Under the pieces are notes generated by a model. The model did no database searches and was not told where the DNA came from. It saw only the letters and a list, made by a program, of their open reading frames with translations. The translations under genes and the position numbers were made by a program. Below, piece after piece: positions 31,731 to 34,974 of a DNA stretch of 34,974 bases (its first letter is position 1; each line of letters begins with the position of its first letter). This stretch comes from Bacteriovorax stolpii (GTDB lineage Bacteria > Bdellovibrionota > UBA2428): assembly GCA_945881775.1 (NCBI GenBank), contig CAMCVE010000020.1:1-34974 (forward strand), given 5' to 3'.

Positions 31731-33079
31731 AATTTGTGACAAGACTCTTAGCGATGACTTTGTCCCTCTTCGCTACTTCGTACACGTATGCTCAGGAAGC
31801 TCAGCGCCTTGATTTTGAGGGCTTCTACCAACTCGCGCTCCAGAAGAGCGGGCGCATGCTTGAGTCCACTGCGCAGTTGGGGATCTCCGAAGCCCGTCGT
31901 GAAATGGCTCGCGCACCTGCGATGCCTTCTGTTCAACTCGAGGCCATCGCCGGTCCCAGTCCCACTTTCACGGGCAATGCCATTCGTAGCGATACGACAT
32001 TCGACGCTTGGGGTGCAGCCTTCCAGAGCAAGGTTGAAGTGATTCAGCCGCTCTATGCTTTTGGAGCTCTTCAGAAGCTGAGAGACGCCGCTCGAGTCGC
32101 GCATGAAGCCGAAGGCGGTCGGCACGAGCGAGAAAAGCTGCTCCTAAGGCAGGACGTGGCTAAGCTTTACTACGGCTACCAACTCGCCTTCGATCTTCGT
32201 GAGATCTGTCGCGATTTGCTCGAGCAAATGAAGAAAGCCAAAGAACAGGGCGAAAAGATGCGCGAACGCGCAGCCAAAGGCGCTCCTTCTGAGACGGACT
32301 TGGATCGCATCAACATGGTTGTGGCCGAGCTGTCGTCGCGTTTTGAAGAAGCTCAGAAGTTTATGGACCAGGCCAGGCTTGGAATGAGTGTTGAAACTGG
32401 TTCTTACGGAAACACTGAGGAGCTTCGTTGGCGACGCGCCAACCTGAAGCGTCGCGAAAGCGAATTCAAAGACATCGAATTCTACAAAAATATTGCACAC
32501 ACGAAACGCCCCGAGTTTCAGGCTCTTCGAAAAGAGATCGAGGCTCGAGAGGTCCTTGCCGATGCGGAATCTGCTCGCTCGTATCCTTTGCTATTTGTAG
32601 GGGCGCGTTGGACCTATGCCACCAACACTGCGAGTGCCGATCAGCCAAGTGTTTTTGCCAACGATCCTTTCAATAGCAATTCCGTGGTCGCGGGACTCGG
32701 CCTCAAGTGGAGTATTTACTCGGCCGATGCGCGCTCCAAGTCTGCAACGGCAAGAGCTGAGGCGATCAAGACACGCTCCAAGAACGAATTCTTGCTGAGG
32801 TCTCTCGACGCTGAGCTCGAAAAAAACTGGGCTGAACTTAAATTCTTGCGACTCTCAGTTGATCAAAAAGAACTCGTCGTTCGATCGGCGCGCCGGGTGT
32901 ACATGGATATGGCTGGTGGCTTTGCGCTAGGGACCCAGAGGGCTAAGGATCTCTTGGAGTCGATGGGAGCTCTCGCCATGTCTCAGAAAGCTTTCCTTGA
33001 GGCGACCTTCGAAGAACATCTCGCGTGGGTGCGTCTTGAATCAAGTTTGGGCGAGACGATTGGCGCCACATCACTTTAA
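31727..33079 (+). CDS. TolC-family outer-membrane efflux channel
   Basis: TolC-like proteins form trimeric outer-membrane channels for efflux or type I secretion. The 450-residue product starts at TTG 31727 overlapping the MlaC stop (TTGA). This start gives a complete signal peptide, MKFVTRLLAMTLSLFATSYT, cleaved near AQ; starting at ATG 31754 would remove its basic end. The protein has two half-repeats of long helices and strands: LQKSGRMLESTAQLGISEAR, QPLYAFGALQKLRDAARVAH, then ADAESARSYPLLFVGARWTY, GLKWSIYSADARSKSATARA and a final helical part. It is the last gene of the unit and converges on the gene at 33097. Confidence 0.9.
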   Translation: MKFVTRLLAMTLSLFATSYTYAQEAQRLDFEGFYQLALQKSGRMLESTAQLGISEARREMARAPAMPSVQLEAIAGPSPTFTGNAIRSDTTFDAWGAAFQSKVEVIQPLYAFGALQKLRDAARVAHEAEGGRHEREKLLLRQDVAKLYYGYQLAFDLREICRDLLEQMKKAKEQGEKMRERAAKGAPSETDLDRINMVVAELSSRFEEAQKFMDQARLGMSVETGSYGNTEELRWRRANLKRRESEFKDIEFYKNIAHTKRPEFQALRKEIEAREVLADAESARSYPLLFVGARWTYATNTASADQPSVFANDPFNSNSVVAGLGLKWSIYSADARSKSATARAEAIKTRSKNEFLLRSLDAELEKNWAELKFLRLSVDQKELVVRSARRVYMDMAGGFALGTQRAKDLLESMGALAMSQKAFLEATFEEHLAWVRLESSLGETIGATSL

Positions 33080-33096
33080 GTGTTTTGACGACAGGC

Positions 33097-33837
33097 CTAG
33101 CTGTCCTGCGAGTTCTGTTTGCGTTTCCAGATAACGAACGCGATCACGCCTGCGAGGACGATAAGTCCAGCAATGAGGCCGAGATCAAATTCCTGTCCTT
33201 CTTTTTTGCCTTCGGAATTGTCTTCTGGTGAGGGTTCAAAGCGGCCGCTGCCAGTAGAGCGTTGTCCGAGAAGCGACGAGGGACCCGAGCTCATGGCATC
33301 GTTGAAGGCTTTGGGGTCGTAAAAAATTTCGAGCGAATCGAGCATTTTGTCTAGAATCGGAGCCCATTTGGCGTAGACGGACTCGGCAATCGAATAGGTC
33401 ACAAGTCCTGCAACCTTTCCTTTGATCGAGGCGATGTAGCGCGTGTAGAAACCCGGTATTTCGGAACCGAAGGTGAGGGAGTCGATCCACTTCTGCTCTT
33501 TGATGTCACGGAACCTGACGAACTTGACCTGGCTCTTGTAGACGTTCCCCAGGAGGTCGCGCATTTCACGAGGCTCGTTGAGGATAGCTTGATACTTCTC
33601 AAAAGTGTCATCGGTTGGGTTGGCACTTTTTGCGACCACGGCCACGAGCGCCTCAGATCGTTGAGAGAGGTTTTCAGGTTGGCAGATCCAATCGATTTCC
33701 TCTTTGACGCAGTCCCATCCTGGAGGCAGTTCGAGCGAGATGAAGTCTGTGCGGAACTTCTTGGCCTGGGCAACTGGAGCGATCGCTGTTCCGAACAGAG
33801 TAAGAATTAGGAGGAGATTGCGAAAATCGGCTCTCAT
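33097..33837 (-). CDS. Exported protein with C-terminal membrane anchor, unknown function
   Basis: The 246-residue product has a signal peptide (MRADFRNLLLILTLFGTAIA, cleaved near AQA-KK). A globular beta/alpha region (about 28-165) includes ISLELPPGWDCVKEEIDWIC with two cysteines likely to pair, then SLTFGSEIPGFYTRYIASIK and ESVYAKWAPILDKMLDSLEI, followed by a Ser/Gly/Glu-rich linker and a membrane segment at about 219-238 (LGLIAGLIVLAGVIAFVIWK) with a short basic cytoplasmic tail. It would be held in the inner membrane facing the periplasm. No family recognised. It starts 6 bases after the substrate-binding-protein gene, so it is in the same operon. Confidence 0.75.
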   Translation of the reverse strand: MRADFRNLLLILTLFGTAIAPVAQAKKFRTDFISLELPPGWDCVKEEIDWICQPENLSQRSEALVAVVAKSANPTDDTFEKYQAILNEPREMRDLLGNVYKSQVKFVRFRDIKEQKWIDSLTFGSEIPGFYTRYIASIKGKVAGLVTYSIAESVYAKWAPILDKMLDSLEIFYDPKAFNDAMSSGPSSLLGQRSTGSGRFEPSPEDNSEGKKEGQEFDLGLIAGLIVLAGVIAFVIWKRKQNSQDS

Positions 33838-33843
33838 TGAGGT

Positions 33844-34974
33844 CTATTTAAGCCGAAGTCTCTCAAAAAAGAAATCTCCGATGAGATCAACCTTGAAGCC
33901 ATCGACTCGGGCCGAGACCAAGTGCAGGCTTTGCTCTTGGAAGAGTGGGATAATCGCGATCTGATCCTCGAGGAAGATCTTTTGAGCGTTTGAGTAGAGC
34001 TTTTGGCGAGCGTTGATATCAGGGCTCGTGCCTGCGGCGAGGATCGCTTTGTCGTACTCGGGGCTGCAAAACCCAGTGAAGTTGTTGCCGGATCCGCAAG
34101 TGAAGAGATCCATGAAGGTTGCGGGGTCAGGGTAGTCGGCTCCCCATCCCATACGGTAGATCGCGGGGGCCTTGGTGGAGAGCTGCTTGAGGTAGACTTT
34201 CCATTCTTGGCTTGAGAGTTTTACATTCACGCCCAGTTTGCGGCTCCACTGGTTTTGAAGGTTTTCGGCGACAAGCTTGTAGGTTTCGTTTTGGTCAAAC
34301 CAGAGCTCGAGCTCTTTGGGCGGGTTCTTGATTTCAGTCCACAATTTCTTAGCTTCTTCTTCGCTACCTTTGATTCCTCGCTCGGGATCAGAACCCGCAA
34401 GATCGACGGGAATCCAAACCGCCGAGGCCTTGGCCATGGGCGTGAGCAGCTTTTCAATCTCGGAACGATCCACCGCGAGTGCTAGAGCGCGACGGACCTT
34501 CGGGTCGGCGACGCTCGGGTCTTTAATGTTGAACCCAAAATAGGTGAGACGAAGATAAGGACTTTGACGGAACTCAGGGCGTTTAGCGAGATCACGAAGC
34601 TGAGAAGGGGGTAGATTGCGAATCACATCGAGGTCGCCAGTTTCGAAAAGTGAGACAGCCACCGAGTCGTCTTTGACGATGCGGAATTCGACCTCGCCAA
34701 TGCGTCCCTCGGTTTTGTCGTAATGCTGTGGATTGAGCTCCAAGAGCAAACGTGAATCCCGCTGCCATTCTTTGAGTTTGTAGGGGCCCGACGACACAAT
34801 GTTTGCGGCTTCGGTCCAGCGGTCACCAAACTTCTCGATCACATCTTTGCGGATCGGGAAGCTGATCCAGAACGTGGGAATATGCAGCCAGTAGGCCGTG
34901 GGTCCTTTGAGGCTCACGACCAGAGTTTTGTTATCTGTCGCCTGGGCGCCGACTTTTGAGAAGTCTTTAACTTC
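33844..34974 (-). CDS. ABC transporter substrate-binding protein, peptide/nickel type (SBP family 5), 5' end outside window
   Basis: Family 5 binding proteins capture oligopeptides, nickel or similar ligands in the periplasm for an ABC importer. The frame is open from the window edge at 34974 to the stop at 33844, 376 residues, so the signal peptide and about 150 residues are missing; the GTG at 34917 is internal. Family features are clear: NKTLVVSLKGPTAYWLHIP, SSGPYKLKEWQRD (the conserved GTGPY-like site), ETGDLDVIRNLPPSQLRDLA, YFGFNIKDPSVADPKVRRAL, MGWGADYPDPATFMDLFTCG and AQKIFLEDQIAIIPLFQEQS. It resembles OppA/MppA. Ligand unknown. The membrane-anchored gene at 33837 follows it. Confidence 0.93.
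   Translation of the reverse strand, partial: EVKDFSKVGAQATDNKTLVVSLKGPTAYWLHIPTFWISFPIRKDVIEKFGDRWTEAANIVSSGPYKLKEWQRDSRLLLELNPQHYDKTEGRIGEVEFRIVKDDSVAVSLFETGDLDVIRNLPPSQLRDLAKRPEFRQSPYLRLTYFGFNIKDPSVADPKVRRALALAVDRSEIEKLLTPMAKASAVWIPVDLAGSDPERGIKGSEEEAKKLWTEIKNPPKELELWFDQNETYKLVAENLQNQWSRKLGVNVKLSSQEWKVYLKQLSTKAPAIYRMGWGADYPDPATFMDLFTCGSGNNFTGFCSPEYDKAILAAGTSPDINARQKLYSNAQKIFLEDQIAIIPLFQEQSLHLVSARVDGFKVDLIGDFFFERLRLK

Noticed and set aside
1-34974. tRNA, rRNA, CRISPR arrays, intact insertion sequences
   Set aside because: Looked for by eye on both strands; no cloverleaf, regular spacer-repeat pattern or transposase gene was found.

Overview
The window looks like chromosome of a Gram-negative, deltaproteobacteria-like bacterium, most plausibly a member of the Bdellovibrionota. 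This is an inference from overall gene style: outer-membrane lipid-transport and TolC-type proteins, a group-2 malate dehydrogenase, an arginine/glycine-tailed ribosomal protein S6, and many secreted proteins without recognisable homologues. No rRNA or tRNA is present to confirm it. There are no CRISPR arrays, intact insertion sequences or prophage genes.

Layout. (1) 1-455 has no convincing gene. It holds a row of strong hairpins whose loops and linkers are almost pure G (plus strand) or C (minus strand), with T-tracts on the minus-strand side. (2) 456-6850 is core cell-wall and central metabolism: a LytM/M23 peptidase, a secreted unknown, sucC-sucD, decayed gene fragments including a pirin remnant, a small secreted protein, then ndk-mdh and a textbook terminator. 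(3) 6850-20103 is a surface-polysaccharide locus: pyruvyl transferase, three GT4-type glycosyltransferases, a fused ABC exporter (possible flippase), a Wzz-like co-polymerase, a secreted beta-helix protein, two small outer-membrane-type proteins, a WecG/TagA transferase, an initiating sugar-phosphate transferase and a Wzy/WaaL-type polymerase. Its bases look more A/T-rich than the flanks in many genes. (4) 20104-20812 holds a frameshifted pseudogene of a secreted protein. (5) 20813-25582 is envelope and secretion: a subtilisin-like protease with a CUB-like C-terminus, a small acidic protein, an MltD-type lytic transglycosylase with three LysM domains, and a membrane-anchored coiled-coil protein. 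(6) 25682-29568 on the minus strand is an RluA-family pseudouridine synthase, then rpsF-rplI, a terminator, and dnaB; rpsR is missing from its usual place. (7) 29655-33079 on the plus strand is a YciO/Sua5-type protein, a CTP-dependent lipid-kinase-like membrane protein, an MlaC-like lipid carrier and a TolC-like channel. (8) 33097-34974 on the minus strand is a peptide-type ABC substrate-binding protein, cut by the window edge, followed by a membrane-anchored unknown.

How it fits together. The polysaccharide locus contains most of a Wzy-type pathway: the initiating transferase (18088), glycosyltransferases (8117, 9190, 16112, 17275), pyruvyl decoration (6850), a candidate flippase (10622), polymerase (18841) and chain-length control (12686). 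No Wzx flippase or Wza-type OPX export protein is visible. The ABC exporter and the paired small outer-membrane proteins are candidates to fill those gaps. Four stretches between genes (left edge, 4379-4826, 12474-12683, 20128-20596) contain broken reading frames or structured DNA and are the most informative places for follow-up.
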